From Euglena gracilis (Eukaryota > Euglenida > Euglenophyceae > Euglenales): a stretch of 64,000 nucleotides of DNA. Below, piece after piece: positions 1 to 12,202 of this stretch (the first letter of the stretch is position 1; each line of letters starts with the position of its first letter). Location: NCBI GenBank assembly GCA_039621445.1, contig CP154956.1, positions 31,192,667-31,256,666 of the forward strand, in the 5' to 3' direction. Below the pieces are notes generated by a model. The model was not told the DNA's origin. It saw only the letters and a program-made list of their open reading frames with translations, and ran no database searches. The translations under genes were made by a program, and so were the position numbers.

Positions 1-429
1 CAGACTGCAACACAGTGTGAAAATCTACGATTATGGGGGACATTTCCCGGGAAGGACAGCTTCACAGTCCACTTTGGCAGTCACAATACGTCCAGGCGCA
101 CCGTCCGTTCGAGGCCCAGGACCAGCCCAAGGATACGGCTGTCGGGGGCCACACTACCATCCAATGGATGCAGCATGGCGGGTGGACTGCTGCCTTTTTC
201 GGCTCACAGCGTCAACGAGTGTACTCACTGGAAAGCGGCAGGGAAGAGAGGAGGACACTTTGCAAGGTGGGGGTGGGGGTTATATAATGATCGGCCGGTT
301 GTCTGGGTGACAAACATGGTCAGGGCAGGCATTGGGGGGGGGGGGGTTGGGGGAAAGCAGCGGGGTTGTTGCGCGGCATCACTGGGAATGGGTGCCTGTC
401 GGCGACCCACCAATAGCACACCAATCCTT

Positions 430-3400
430 TCAACATTCAATATTCATACGGTCAAGCCCATTTGCATTTCTCACCAACCCTTCTTGTCCCTTTCCACCAG
501 ATATATACTTCGATCCAGGCTGACAATATTCTGCTGACATTTGGAACGCTGCGCATGCGCCAGCATCTTGGGAACGGCACAAACAATACACCAGCAGCAA
601 AACACTTTCCGGAAGAAGGAAAGCCTGGCCATACATCGGTGGCCCCTCGCCACCGGCCCCCAGGCGGAAGAACATCTCGTCCGTTTCCGTATGGGTAGCC
701 TTGTCCCTGCCACGGTCAGAGGTTGTTTTAAGACCCGAGGGACGGAGGGGGAGGGACGGACTCACCCACCCGTCCCCTTGGGGGTCAACTTTGTTTGGTG
801 CCTCCTGCCGAAAACAGAGGAAACCCCCCAGGGTGCCCACTCAGCCCGGGGTAGAGCTGGAGCCCCCCCCCCCCGGGGAACCAAACTTAAAAAAAAAATC
901 CCTGGCCCCGGTACAGGCAGAACTGCAGGACGATGACCGCGTCCAGGCAGAGTTGCAGCGACCCGCAGATGAGGAACTGCACAGGACTGCCCGTCAGAAC
1001 AAAGTAGGCCGTCTTCACCCCGGGCCCAGGGCGTGAGGTCCCAGTCGGCGCAATTATTGCAGCTTCCCATTGGCACACGCAATGCACGCGAAATGCTCAT
1101 GCTGTGTACCATTTGGTATGCGCGCACAATACACACCACATTGATATTGCGAGGTGATTGGCATGAATTGAATGGCGGTGAAACAATCAACTACGGGAAA
1201 CAATTGCATTGCTGGGTCGGCCACAACATTTCAATAAAAGCAAACAGCCGGCCAACACCCCCCCCCACCACCAGTGGCCAAAAAAAAAAACAACAACATC
1301 CAGACGTATCACTCCCTGGCCATCGCCCAGCACCCACGCCGCCACCAAAACAAGGCTGAGCCCCTCTGCAGCAGGGCGGCGCAAATGGAAAAAAAAAGCC
1401 CCCCGCAGTCGAAAATCCTGTCCCTAACATGCTCAGCTGGGTACCAGCTGGGTACCCAGCTGAGTGCTCACTTCTGGAACGGATGCGTAAAGAACATTTG
1501 TATTTGCATTTGCATTTGCAGCAGAGAAGAATATCTGAGCTTGTCTGCCATACGAATCTGCCTCTCCGCTCAAAATGGCCCACTGTGTTGGCAAAAATGA
1601 ACTCATTAAAAATGGTAATACTTGCTCTGACACTTCTGTTGCCAAGCCAATGGCACGTTCCCTTGCCGTCAGTGTGGGGGAGGGTAGTCAATAGAGCCAG
1701 AATTTTCGATCCGGCGAGGGGGGGGGTTGTCCCAGACCAACGGGTGTTGCAGCCATGCCGGCCAGGATTTCAACTTGCACTTTGAAATTGTGTCCTGCTG
1801 ACAAAAAAAACCCGCTTCACATCAGGTGGGGGTCTCCCCTCTTTTATGCACAAAATGAGTTTGCCACCCCCATCAACAAGAGAAGGCGGCCGCAACCAGA
1901 TCAAGCGCCACCCCCGGGGGAAAGGGGAAACAATCCCCACCCCATCACGGTCACAAATCGGACCGAGACACTCGCTGGACGCAAGGGCCGATTGGCGCCT
2001 GCCCAGCCCTGGGCCACGCTCCGCTCCTTTCCGTTCTCCCACACCTGGGGCACCACAAGCGTTGCCTCCGTTAGGAGTGAGAGGTACCCCGCCGGCAGGG
2101 CCCCCAGGAGTGAGTATGTGTGCGTGCGTGCGTGCGTGCGTGTGTGTGAGCGTGTTGTTAACTGTGTGTTTGTTTATTGCGTGTGTAAATTTGTGTGTAT
2201 GTTGTGTGCGGGGTGTGTGTGGGTGTGGGTGTGTAAATGTGTGTGTATATGTTGTGTGTGCGTTATGTGTGTGCGTGCGTGAGTCTTGTGTGCAGGTGGG
2301 GTGATGGGGTTGTATGTGTGGAGCGCCTCCATTTTAGGACCCTCGGCATGGCTTTGCGCTTCAGCCAGCCCGTTGTACCTCACGTCCCTCCACTTAAGCC
2401 AACCCGGAATCGCCCCGCAACGCGCAGTACCCTGGTGGGCCCTGGATACCACCTCGAAGTACAGGGGGATGTGCTCGCAGCGGAGGGTGAGGAACGTCAG
2501 GCCCAGGGCGGCGGCGAGGAACATGAGCAGGTAGGACGCGAAATCCTCCTGGCCAGGCTGCGTTGGACCAACCCCCGGGCGGCGGCCGGGGCGGCGGGGG
2601 GGGGGGGCATCGGAGTGCTGTCTGGGGTCTGTCAGGCAGGCCCCCCGGAGACACAAAAAACCACTCTGGTATTGAACACCCAATAAACGACGCTTCCCAC
2701 TCCGCTCGGCCGCCTCCGTGCTAAAAAAAAAATGACCGGCCTGGGCGACCGTTTACGGGGCTCCAACCCACCGGCGCACTTGCTCTGATTGTCGCTAAGG
2801 GCGGCAGGGTGACAGGCACCATTCTAGCTGCGGCGGGCGACGGCGGCAGCCCCCTCCCCCTGGGGTGGTGCGCCTGACGGGTCAGCAGCCAAGAATGGCA
2901 CTTTTCCTGGCGGCTGCTTCTTTGGCTGCGTTGGAGCCGAGCGTGCCCAGGTGCCTTTGACCATGTGCCTCCCGCCTCCCGGGTTGGGTCGGCCACGCCA
3001 TGAATGCAGCCTGCTCCCAGTGCCAGAAGCTGGAGAAATGGCCACGCAGGAGGCTTCGCCCTCGCTGGGATGAGACTGGGAACGATGTGCACACCTGTGG
3101 GGCGGGGCGGGGAGGGGTTGGGACACGGCGCAATTCAGGATTCAGAGGGGGGCAGGGGGGTAGATTTTCCACGAAGGGGAAAAGCAATGGCTGGTAGCTT
3201 TTTGAACGTGCAATTCTTGGGTCTTTGCTGGGGGGGGGGTCAGACTGGCAGCAATTTCCCTGAACAATGAACAATGGTTCCTTTTCCCGGGAACGGCCCC
3301 TTTCTGAAAGCAAAAGGCGTACTGGTGCTTTTTCAGCTTCACCAGAAAACAGATTTTTTCCTCGTTGTCGATTCCAGAAAAGAGCATCCCCAACACCTCA

Positions 3401-6316
3401 AACAGCACCAACAACACCAAACATCTCATGTCAGAACGAGCCGAAGAATGGAAGAACAGAGCCAGCCAGCCAGCCAGCCACACCCACCCACCCACCCACC
3501 CACCCACCCACCTACACGCACGCAGAGCATACTATTTATTGTTCAAAGACCCTGGGGGTCCACTGGCTAGCCATTTTGCTGGACACTGTGGACCCTCAAC
3601 CCTGCGGGGGGGGGGGTCGCGGGTCTAATTCCTCCAGCGCTGCACTCCGAAGTGGAAAAGAGGCTGTTAATATGTTTTGGCTGATTTTGTTCTGCATTTT
3701 TGGCAAGCTTTGAGGTTCCCAAAATTTTCTTGGAGCTTTGCACCGGTCACTGAAAAATTTCCACAAGCTAGCCCTGCTGGCGGACCCCCCCCCCCGGTGC
3801 CCCCCCCCCCCCGGTGGGGAGGGCCCCACAAGGATTTCCAGCCAAATTTGGACCAGCTGCAGTCCAGCCCACTCCCTGGGGGAGGGGGTACTGCAAACCC
3901 TAAAGCAATAGCCTGGACAAGAGAGAGATGTGGGAAATCACGGTCACCACCAAACAGGTGGAACAAGTCCCAGGCTTCATCCCTCAATCACCTAGAGCCT
4001 GAGAGCCTTCCCAGGCCGGGCTCAGGGACCAGGCCGGGCCCATACTGCCAGAAATGCGTGGGCCGGGTTGAGCCACTGCTGCAACTGCCCACGGCGAAAG
4101 AGTATGGTGCTCCCGCCAGCTCAGGCGGTTGACAAATATGAGTTAGGCTCATCACACAGCAACGGAGAAGGTGGGGGTGCACTCGGCCTGCAAGGACACG
4201 AGCACACGATTCCTCCTGCACAGCCTCAAGTGCAGTTGACACCAAGGAGAGAGTCACAAGGGTGAAGCCCTTACCCTTCTGGTGAGACGTGGGCTGGGAT
4301 CCCCATAACTTGCTTTGCACGTGACTCTTTGCGCTGGCCCATTCCTGAGTTCCTGAGTGGGGAGCCAGGATCCCATCGGCAACGGTCGTGGACAAGGGCA
4401 TCCCAGAGGGGTGGCCACCTTCATGAGAGGGTGTGCCGTCACTGGCCCCCACTTCTGGCAACTGCAGCTCACGGGCCGCTCCTTGGGTGTGGGCACACCC
4501 GAGGGCCACGGAACTGCGGGGCTGCTCTCCAGGTGGGTGCCCAGAAGGCCATGACTCGCCCGCCTGGATCGAGCTGTGGGTGGCCCCGGGGTTGGCATAC
4601 CCTTGGGTCCATGGAAGCCATGGGCCATCATCCTGGGGCATTTTCCCCAGAATTGTGTGGCACGGTTGTTTCGCACCCCCATGCCTCGCCCCCAGTCCAT
4701 TTTGTGGGCTAAACCCACGGCGGCTCCCGCTGAACGACCAAACAGCTCAGGCCACCCCCTCCCCCCAGGGGTTGGTGCTGCGACCCAGGACCAGCAGCTT
4801 AAAATTGGGTATTCGGCCACAAGCCTTCGGATGCCGTCCGTAGTTTTTTTTGGCAATTTTCGCCTTTCTCCACACCGACAGGGCCTTGACTGTCCCTCCC
4901 CAAAGGGTGCTGTCCGACAGGGTGCCCCGTAGGTGGTGGAGCCATTTTTCCGTCCTGCGCTACCTTGCTTTTGGGGATTTTTTTTTTCAGGCCCCCCACC
5001 CCCACCCCCGGGAGGGTGATGCAATGCTTGTTTTAACGGTCTGAACCATACAGACAAGAGCGTTGGCAGGGTCGTCACCCGTGAGGATGCCCCACCTGCC
5101 AGCCTGGGGAGAAACCGCAACACAGACTGACAACTCACGCGCACCACACCCACTAACAACACAGTACCCCCACAAGCACACACTCTCGGGTAGGTAAGCC
5201 ATTCCCCCCAAGGAGTCCCCCCAGCAACGCCGATTCAGAAGAGAGCGGTGCCGCACACCCACAGCGTGGCCAGCTGGCAGACGATCATGGCCAGCGCCTG
5301 CCACAGCAGCAGCGGGTCAAACTGCCGGCCCCACCAGAAGTGGACCCGCAGCAGGGAGGCGGTGAGCAGCACGAGGGGCACCGCCAGGGGGCGCCACGGC
5401 GGCCCCGGCCGTCGGGCCCCGGCCGACCGGCAGTGGGGGCAGTCCCGACCCACCCCTCCGCTCCACACTCCCCGGGCCACCCAGGAAGGCCAGGGGATGG
5501 CATGGGGAGGCATCGGATGGGGTCTAATTAATAACAGTACTGCATATTGTCGATTAATAAATCAATTGATGGATTAATTAATAATATTATCAATTAGACT
5601 TGGGTTTCATCATCCGGCAGGTTCACCCAGCATCCCATTCCATGCCATGCCATCCCATCCCATCCCGTGCCATTTCCATTCCTGCCATGCCGTCCCATCC
5701 CCATTCCTTCCGAGGGTTTCGTATGGTGCTGGTTGGGGAAAGGTGTTGGCTGGTCTCCCTCCCTCCCTCCAACCTGGACGCAGGTTTTCGGGCCCAATTT
5801 GTGAACCTCCCCGTTTCTTTCAAAAAAACCCTTCAAAAAAAAGCAACGTTTCCCAACCAGTTCCACAATTCTGGGCCCTTTGCGCTGGGACCTCTTGGCC
5901 CGGCCCAACACAAACCTCCTCGCATGAGGGCAACCCCGGGGGCCCGGCGTCCACCGGGCCGCCCTGGGCAGAAGCCCTGGCTGCTCTGGGCGCGGTACAC
6001 GTGCAGGCACTGCGCCACGTAGCCGAGGGTGGGGCCAGGGGCATTTTTTTTTAAGACTGGGGGGGAGGGGTGTCCCAGGGGATCCATTCACTTTTCCCCG
6101 AAAATGGACCAAAATAGCAAAAAAATGCTAAAAATAGCACCCTTTTCAAAAAAATTTGGCGGCTTCGGCGTCGAGAGTATATCCCCCTGGGGGGGGATCG
6201 GCCGGACCCACCCACCCTCCCCCCCCCCCGGGGTCCAAGACTAAGAAAAACCCCTGAGTGGGGCCGAGGACGAGGCCGACGTCGAACAGAACCCGCCCGG
6301 CCTGGGCCAGCGCCAT
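430..6316 (-). CDS. PQ-loop membrane protein, SLC66A2/PQLC1 (Any1)-like, seven or more exons
   Basis: The exons, in transcript order, are 6316-6260 (ATG at 6316), 6030 to about 5966, about 5398-5259, 2548-2448, 2089-2015, 1021-908 and 711 to at most 433. The first PQ-loop reads LGPTLGYVAQCLHVYRAQSS then GF, and is followed by a helix ending RVHFWWGRQFDPLLLWQAL. The second PQ-loop region is GYLSLLTEATLVVPQVWEN, then KTAYFVLTGSPVQF and a last helix LQLCLDAVIVLQFCLY. This order matches human SLC66A2 and yeast Any1, multi-helix endomembrane proteins linked to phospholipid scrambling; the role here is inferred by family. Two stretches expected in the family are missing from my model: the loop before EDFASYLL, and about 12 residues before KTAYF. 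Short exons may be hidden in introns 3 and 5. The exon 2/3 junction is uncertain by a few bases. The C-terminal tail (TETDEMFFRLG) and the stop are uncertain. Intron 3 (5258-2549) is GT-AG; introns 1, 4, 5 and 6 are of the inverted-repeat type. Confidence 0.8.
717..904. mobile_element. Inverted-repeat intron element (PQ-loop gene, intron 6)
   Basis: The element starts CAGAGGTTGTTTTAAGACCC and ends in AAAAAATCCCTG, so its ends are imperfect inverted repeats. It is flanked by GCCACGGT (709-716) and GCCCCGGT (905-912), an 8-bp duplication with one mismatch. It lies between exons 6 and 7 of the PQ-loop gene. The 3+5 excision gives CLYR-GRDKATHTETDE in frame. Confidence 0.75.
1027..2011. mobile_element. 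Inverted-repeat intron element (PQ-loop gene, intron 5)
   Basis: The element starts CAGGGCGTGAGG and ends GCCTGCCCAGCCCTG. Its flanks CCCGGGCC (1019-1026) and GGCCACGC (2012-2019) show little duplication. The 3+5 excision keeps the frame (KERSV-GVKTAYF). The result is about 12 residues shorter than the family norm, so this interval may really be two introns around a missed micro-exon. It contains the inverted pair AGCTGGGTACC repeated at about 1436-1463 and an AT-rich centre. Confidence 0.6.
2095..2444. mobile_element. Inverted-repeat intron element (PQ-loop gene, intron 4)
   Basis: The ends are exact inverted repeats, CAGGGCCC and GGGCCCTG. The interior is a long TG-rich microsatellite (2115-2300). 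The flanks CCCGCCGG and GATACCAC are not an obvious duplication. Even so, the 3+5 cut joins FEV to VGYLSLLTEATLVVPQ exactly as expected for the PQ-loop family. This suggests that splicing follows the CAG/CTG ends rather than the duplication. Confidence 0.75.
3528..3915. mobile_element. Degenerate family A element inside GT-AG intron 3
   Basis: This is a decayed relative of the family A elements at 23898, 38931, 44793 and 52586. It shares the subterminal sequences ACTGGCTAGCC, a hairpin-like TTGGAGCTTTGCACCGGTCA, AAGCTAGCCCTGCTGGCGGA and the right end CCTAAAGCAATAGCCTG. The left end is CATACTATTTATTGTTC. The flanks ACGCAGAG and GACAAGAG agree only partly. It sits within the conventional intron 3 of the PQ-loop gene. 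Confidence 0.55.
6036..6256. mobile_element. Inverted-repeat intron element (PQ-loop gene, intron 1; family C)
   Basis: The left end is CAGGGGCATTTTTTTTTAAG and the right end is ACTAAGAAAAACCCCTG. The flanks GGTGGGGC (6028-6035) and AGTGGGGC (6257-6264) are an 8-bp duplication with one mismatch. There is no GT-AG pair. Excision joins LVLGP to TLGYVAQ, the conserved start of the first PQ-loop. Related ends occur at 717-904 and 56174-56478. Confidence 0.85.
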
Positions 6317-8100
6317 CCCAGCGGGCCAAGGGCGAGATGTGCAGCGGGTCTGCGACGCAGGCGGAGGCAGGAACGTGGCGGGAACCGGGGACAGGAAAAG
6401 AGTGGGTGATGGACAATGGGACTATGTTGTTTCCCGGGGTTGGCGGTACCCTTGGTTTGGGCTCACTGGGCGGAAAAGAATGACCATTTGGGGGTTCAAA
6501 ATTCGACCCCCCCCCCCAATGTGTTCAAACAATTCATTTCGCTTCACAAAATAACGTTGCATTTGCTCTAGCATTTTTTTAGGAAAATTCCCTGAAAATA
6601 AGAGTGAAAATTTTTGAAACGCTAAATTTGTTTAAAACAACAAAGATTTGCGCAACAATTCTGGTTAAAGAGACGATAGCTTCCAGGTGACAAATGGGAT
6701 GACACCTTCCTGGGGGAGGAGCAGGGTTGTACGGGAAGGCCTGGCGGGGGGTCGGACCCCCCACCTGGGAGGTGGGGGGATGAACCCCCCCCCCCATCCA
6801 GGAGGTGGGGGGTGGTTCGACCGCCCTCCACCATGGAACCTGCTCAAAGAAAACTCCTTCGGCGCCGAAGCCTGTATTTCTGGGGGCACCAAAGGCCTGG
6901 TGGGGGTGGGGGTGGGGGGGCTTGACCCCCACCCACCACCCAATAGGGTGGCGGGGGTCCCCGTACAGCCCTGGGCGGAGGTACCCCCCAATAGAGGGTA
7001 CCGGCACCGGCTGCAAATTTCACGGGATTTCAAGACCCTCAGAGGGGCTTTCTTTTCAAGGGGAATCAAAAAATTTTGGGTGGCCTCTTCAAAAATCCGC
7101 TTTCAATTGAGGTCAAATACCGACTCCACACTTGGGGTGGCGTCGTGAGAGCGTTGTGCAAAATCAAGGCCGGTCTGGTGAGCGCAGGTTTGTTCCCTTT
7201 TTCTGGCCCCTTCCGTGTTGCCAACCAAACCCAGTCACAGGCAAGGGTGGGAGCCATCCCACACTGTGGTGAGTAACTCCGCATCATTGAATCCGGTCAG
7301 GTAGCAACCTGCAGGCTGGCAGAGGCGTTGGGTATTGGGTTGGGTATGGCAAGCCACAAAATTTTCCGGCGTCCCATCATTGACGCCCCAACGGTACTTG
7401 GTGGGAAACATTTCAGGAGCCAACCCCCATGCAAAACCCCGTCGACAGCATTGGGTGCCGGGGTCCCCCATCCGTTCCAGTTGGCTTATGGAATGAAGGC
7501 TGGGACTGCAAATTGAACGGCCTGTTTCAGTGAAGCTGTTGCTCCGGGGATCCAATGCACTTTTTAGAGACCAAAAAATTGTCTTCCTGGCTGCGGCACC
7601 GTTGTGTGGGGCAGTGCCATGCCACACCCCATCACCACTACCCACAGGCTGGCAGAGGCTTTCGGGCTGGGAGTTGGGTGTAAACCACAAATTTTCAGGT
7701 GTCCCACTATTGGCCAAGGGCCTTTAATGCCATTCATTATCATTATCATTATCATTATCATGGTATGTGTGCACGTGTATTGTGGTTATGTGTATGCATG
7801 TGCGGTGCGCAAATTGTTCATTATTGCTGGCCAGGGAAAATGGTGTGCAAAAATGCCAATCCCCCTCGGGCGTTTGGCCCCCTCATCCTTACATGCACAC
7901 TTGGCCCCCCTAACGTTGGCCTCCGGCTTTAACCTGCAACCTTGGCCCCCAATTGACAGGCTTTTTGGCCAATTTTGCGCATGTCCAGAATTTTTAACAT
8001 GCGAACTTCGCCCCCCCCCGCCAAGCGCATGGTGGGAGGTAAGATGTGATAAATGCCTTTTCCTCGCTACGGGCTTTCTTCCCAGGCTTGTCCGTGTGAT
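6317..8100. other. No supported gene; repeat-rich
   Basis: I see no coding exon here. At 6680-7000 there is a palindromic unit with GGGAAGGCCTGG and a GGGGTCGGACCCC centre that resembles part of the 12203-12812 element. The rest is non-coding sequence of mixed composition. ATT/CATT triplets run at about 7730-7760. Confidence 0.5.
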
Positions 8101-8104
8101 CATG

Positions 8105-8158
8105 CACGTGTGCTGTGTGTGCGTGCGTGTGTGTGTGTGTGTGTGCGTGTAGCATGCA

Positions 8159-8195
<37 letters not shown>

Positions 8196-8290
8196 GTGTG
8201 TGTGCGTGTTGCATCCATGTGTGTGTGTGTGTGTGTGTGTGTGTGCCTGTGTGTCTCTGGGTGGGTGGGTGGGCGAGTAGGTGGGTGGGT
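8105..8290. repeat. (GT)n / (TGGG)n microsatellite cluster
   Basis: Long GT runs interrupted by GC and GTGC units extend to about 8250, followed by GGGT repeats to about 8290. The Cys/Val-rich and His/Thr-rich ORFs across it are artefacts of the repeat. Confidence 0.95.
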
Positions 8291-8934
8291 GGATGAGAGA
8301 GCACCAGAGGAAGAAGAGAGAATGGAACAGGTCACAAGGTGTGCATTCAACCGGCAAAGTCGAAGCAACAATGCCAATAGGCAGCAGGATGCCAACCGAA
8401 GGCCGCACCCAGCAAGAGCCTGAGCAGTCCCTTCCCTCTTATATAACTGCATCCGCAAAAGCTCTCACCCCCAGGGCTCAGTGAAAGGTGGAGGATGGGG
8501 GGCCGCGGATTGGGGGGGGGTGGCACAGGGCACAGGGCGACCTCCACGTGCCTGTACAGGCACGTTTTGCAATAATGAAATTGAAATGGCATAAACACTT
8601 CTAAGAGTAAGTGCATGGCCATGCGTATGTGCAGACACAAAGCAGACACATAAATTATGTGCTTTCACACACAATGTACTGGACACGTGTGACGGGTGGT
8701 CCCAGGTCCAAAGTAAGGGCGTTGATTACGACCCCCGGAGGGAGGGTCAACGGGGTCAGATCAGAGGTTGAAAATTTGGGCTGGCTGGAAAAAAACTGGG
8801 GGCTGACCCTGCCCGGGGGTGGGCAAACCCAGATTGTCATTTGCGATTTGCAAATTGGATTTTGCAATTTGTAATGGGAGGTTTGAATTTTCGGAGTTTT
8901 ATAGTTTGGCCACTGTGGCAGAATACAATATAAC

Positions 8935-8962
8935 ACACAAACACACACACACACACACACAC

Positions 8963-9012
<50 letters not shown>

Positions 9013-9050
9013 GTGTATGTATGTATATGTATATGTTATGTATTATGTAA
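8935..9050. repeat. (CA)n-(TA)n microsatellite
   Basis: A CA run of about 55 bp passes directly into a TA run and then TATG repeats. Confidence 0.95.
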
Positions 9051-9129
9051 CATAATTAGGATAAGGGATTATAGAATAATAAAATAATAAAATGGAGAGG
9101 TGGGCAAAAGTGGACCAACATGAGGATGG

Positions 9130-9435
9130 ATGAATGGAACTAGATCTCACCCTACCTCGTATTGGTGCCATGGAGGTACAAAGACCTTTGGATACAAAGA
9201 CCTGAGCATTAATCAAAACTTGGTCCATAAATGTGGGAAGGGTTTAGGTGCTGATTTAGAGTTTGATTTTAATTTTCCTGCCAAAGTTTTGATTAACCCC
9301 CAAAAACCTCCAAAATGCCGAGCTTCTTCTTGTTTGGAACCTTGCCATTTGGTGCGCATGGAAAACATCCAAAACTTACCAAGCCTCCAGGGTCCAACCA
9401 TTCATGTTTGGGAATTTCTTTTGAATGATAATTGA
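9130..9435 (+). CDS. Weak ORF, 101 aa, no recognised family
   Basis: This is an ATG-to-TGA ORF in a low-repeat, AT-richer stretch, containing KDLSINQNLVHKCGKG and LEFDFNFPAKVLINP. Its codon use (many A/T third positions) is unlike the GC-rich exons of the recognised genes, it lies on the opposite strand, and I see no domain. It may be chance or a fragment of an element. Confidence 0.15.
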   Translation: MNGTRSHPTSYWCHGGTKTFGYKDLSINQNLVHKCGKGLGADLEFDFNFPAKVLINPQKPPKCRASSCLEPCHLVRMENIQNLPSLQGPTIHVWEFLLNDN

Positions 9436-9699
9436 GGGACAGCAAGAAACTATGGGGGTGGAAAGCTTAAAGAGAAACTGGCAAAATATTTCCGAGCCAT
9501 CTTAAACATTTTCCCCAGTTTCTTCCCGCAAAATTGTCATCAATTTTTTTCCCCTGCGTGGTGGATGGTGGGGCCTCTCTGACCAGCGCCTGATTTTGCC
9601 CATAATGACATTGTGCGTGCCCATCCAAAGGAAGGAAAAAAGAGTGGCAAAAGCCATGCACACAGCAGGGTTGGTGTGTGCACCAGAAGGGCAGCTGAC

Positions 9700-10100
9700 A
9701 CACAAAAACAGCAGACAGTTCTGCAGCCACTGATTCATGCACCTCGCCTCCCCCATCCCCAACCAACCGACCACCGGCGGCCACCGCTCCGCCGCCGTCA
9801 CCGCGGCGCCCCCCGCCGAGAGGGGCCGGGGCCAGCTGCCCCGAGGTCAGGGGTCCGCCAAAGGCCGGGGGGTCTACAGGGGAGGGGGCCGACTGGACGT
9901 GTGCATCGCTGCAGGCGCGCTGCCCGCAGCGCTGGCGACCGGGACAGCGACTGACGCGGCGCGGCGCGGCCCCCGCCGACGGGGAGCCCCCCGCGGTGGC
10001 CCCAACCGCCAACCGCCAACCCATCGACTGGGGGTGTTCTGTTGCCCACCCCCCGCGGCAATGGTACGACGTCAATGAGCAACCGCAACCAATGCCCAAA
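9700..10100 (-). other. GC-rich block, possible exon(s), unresolved
   Basis: This block has the composition of the exons elsewhere, and an acceptor-like GCCTGCAG precedes a coding-like stretch (about 9905) on the minus strand. The three minus frames are all Pro/Gly/Arg-rich and none resembles a known domain. No frame can be chosen. An isolated exon of an unrecognised gene is possible. Confidence 0.2.
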
Positions 10101-11219
10101 TGCCCCCTCGCGCGACTTTGGTGTTGAGGACCGGGGTCACAAACTGGGTACATGCCAGAGAGCAACAATTGCTTGGCTCCTCCAAAGGTAGTCCGGTCCC
10201 TCAGGCGCCCCAAGGCAATTTCCCAACTTTCCGGCTGGATACCCCAAGCACAAAAAAAAAACCGGAAAAGGTGGGGCACGGATGTGTCCCAACGGCACAC
10301 TGTGCTATGTCTCACACAAGAGGCAGGAGTGGGGGTCGTGGCCCTGACAGTGGTGGGGCGGCATTTGGCGCCGACAGAGGGCGCGGGGGCCAGGCCGGGG
10401 GACGGAGGCCTCGGCATGGGGTCCACAGGAAGGAACGGAGGCCGTGGAGGGGGGGAGTGGCCACAAGGGACGCTGGGGGAGGGGGGGGGTAAAAAAATGG
10501 GTCGACATCGTGGGTTTCCACGCCTTTTCAACCACCCCCGGTCCCCAGGCGTTTGGCCGAGGTCCCAATTGAATGCAAAATGAGGGCTTCGAAGGGCTTT
10601 GCATTCAACGGCCAACTTTACGCGTTAACAGCGGGGCATGCGGTTCGTCTTCCACGCACGTCAGGCCACAGAGGTCCAACAACGCCTCCCTCCATGGTGG
10701 CCACAAACCACAAACAGACAAAGACAATATTCTTGGGTTCGCAAGGCCCCAGGATTGGGAAAGGTCCAAAAAAAAAGGAACAAAGCTGCAAATTGGGCGG
10801 TCTTAAGCGAAACATTTGGAAATAGGAGGGGGGCTATAGCTTGAGTGCGGAAGGGGGGAGAAGGGTAAACGGAGGCACAATAGGTTGTGGACCCAGGCGA
10901 GGTGCGCTTTTGGATTTGCCCCGGCAGTTTTTTTGGGTAACCAGCAGCGAGGCTGGTTCGCAGCGTCCAATGGTTTGGGAAGCGGTCAGCCGGCTGCCGG
11001 GTCTGCAGAGTGTTGCCACGACCGGCCATCGGAAGCCGACAGTCCGGCACCGTGGATGGCACACCGCCTGAAACGCGGGAGCGAGGGCCCTGCTGCTGCT
11101 TCGCAAACAATTTTCCTCCTTTTTTTTTAGCAATAAAGTGACATAAAATGACCCAAAATAGCAAAAAAAAGATAAACTTAGGAAAAAATTGAAACAAAAT
11201 TCAAATTAAAATAAAGCAA

Positions 11220-11480
11220 GGTGGAAGTGCTAAGCGCTGCCAAAAAGTGGCAAAATGGGACCAAAAGTGAAAAACATGATCAGAAGCGGCCAACCAGGCA
11301 AAAAAAAAAGCCAAAAATTGCCAAACAGTGTCACAAATAGTTCAAAGGTGGCCGAAATTGGCCGAAAGCAGAAGAAAAGAAGGAAAAAAATAAGGGAAAA
11401 GCAAATTTGCCTGAATAAATGGCCAAAATGGCAAAGAGTGGCCAAAGGTGGCCAAAGGAGGCCAAAAATGGGCAAACAAT
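11220..11480. repeat. GGCCAAAA-type array
   Basis: Irregular repetition of units such as GTGGCCAAAGGTGGCCAAA and TGGCAAAATGG. Similar arrays, sometimes on the other strand, occur at 29800-30170, 35040-35200 and 37970-38330. No gene is present. Confidence 0.8.
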
Positions 11481-11689
11481 ACAAAACATCCAATAATGTG
11501 TGATATGAAGAGTAGTAGAAGAAAACTTCTTGCCACGAAATGCACGAGGTGCGCCACGAAACGGTGCGCAGTGTGAGAGAATCCCACAAATTGGTGAATT
11601 GGTGATGCTGTCATTTGGGTGACGACAATGAAAAAAAGGGCATGCAGCTGCTAGCTGTACTTCTTCAAAATGCCACCTCCCAATGGTTC

Positions 11690-12050
11690 GAAGGTCACTG
11701 CACGGTGAAAAGGACAACGCTACCAGACAGGGGGCAGGGAGGCCCCCGCCCAGGGGGGCTGGGGCTGTCTGTGGGGGTGCCTCCGAGGGCGGCAGGGGTC
11801 AGCTCCCCGGGCCCCCGCCTGCCCAGGTGCCGGGGGCCACGATGCATCAACGTGGACATCGCCCCCCGGGCCGCGGCAGGCGAGGGGGGGGGGGGGGCTG
11901 GCTGCCAGCGCGCCGCTGCCCCCTCCGCCGTCAGCTGCCGCCCCGCCGCCAAACGCGGTTGGAGGGGGGAGGGGGGTTGGCAGGGCTCAGTCGACCCCTC
12001 CCCCACACCCGGGAGGTGGGGGAGGGGTCGACCTCCACCCACCACAGCAC
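11690..12050 (-). other. GC-rich block, possible first exon, unresolved
   Basis: A minus-strand frame beginning MSTLMHRGPRHLGRRGPGEL runs to a Pro/Gly-rich tail. Composition is exon-like, but there is no domain and no supported splice partner. I cannot exclude chance in GC-rich DNA. Confidence 0.2.
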
Positions 12051-12202
12051 GCGGAAGGGAGAATCCCTTTGGCGCCTTCAGCGCAGAGGTTTTTTAGGCC
12101 CCAGGGGGGGGAGGGGCACCCCCTGGGGCAAGCGGGACCCACTGTTGGGGGGCAGTCCTGGGCTTTCAGCTCTTTGTGCCAATAGCACAGGAAAAGCCCC
12201 GC

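Noticed and set aside
6030-6265. A GT-AG splice for PQ-loop intron 1
   Set aside because: No GT/AG pair near the boundaries restores LGPTLGYVAQ; only the duplication-based cut does.
9467-10615. A 382-codon minus-strand open frame
   Set aside because: Composition is Pro/Gly/Arg-rich across low-complexity GC-rich DNA, no domain is visible, and no alternative-splice evidence supports it.
10553-10700. YALTAGHAV on the plus strand, resembling the His motif of trypsin-like peptidases
   Set aside because: The frame has no ATG near, no Asp or Ser motifs follow, and the surrounding sequence is not exon-like; the match is too short to support a call.
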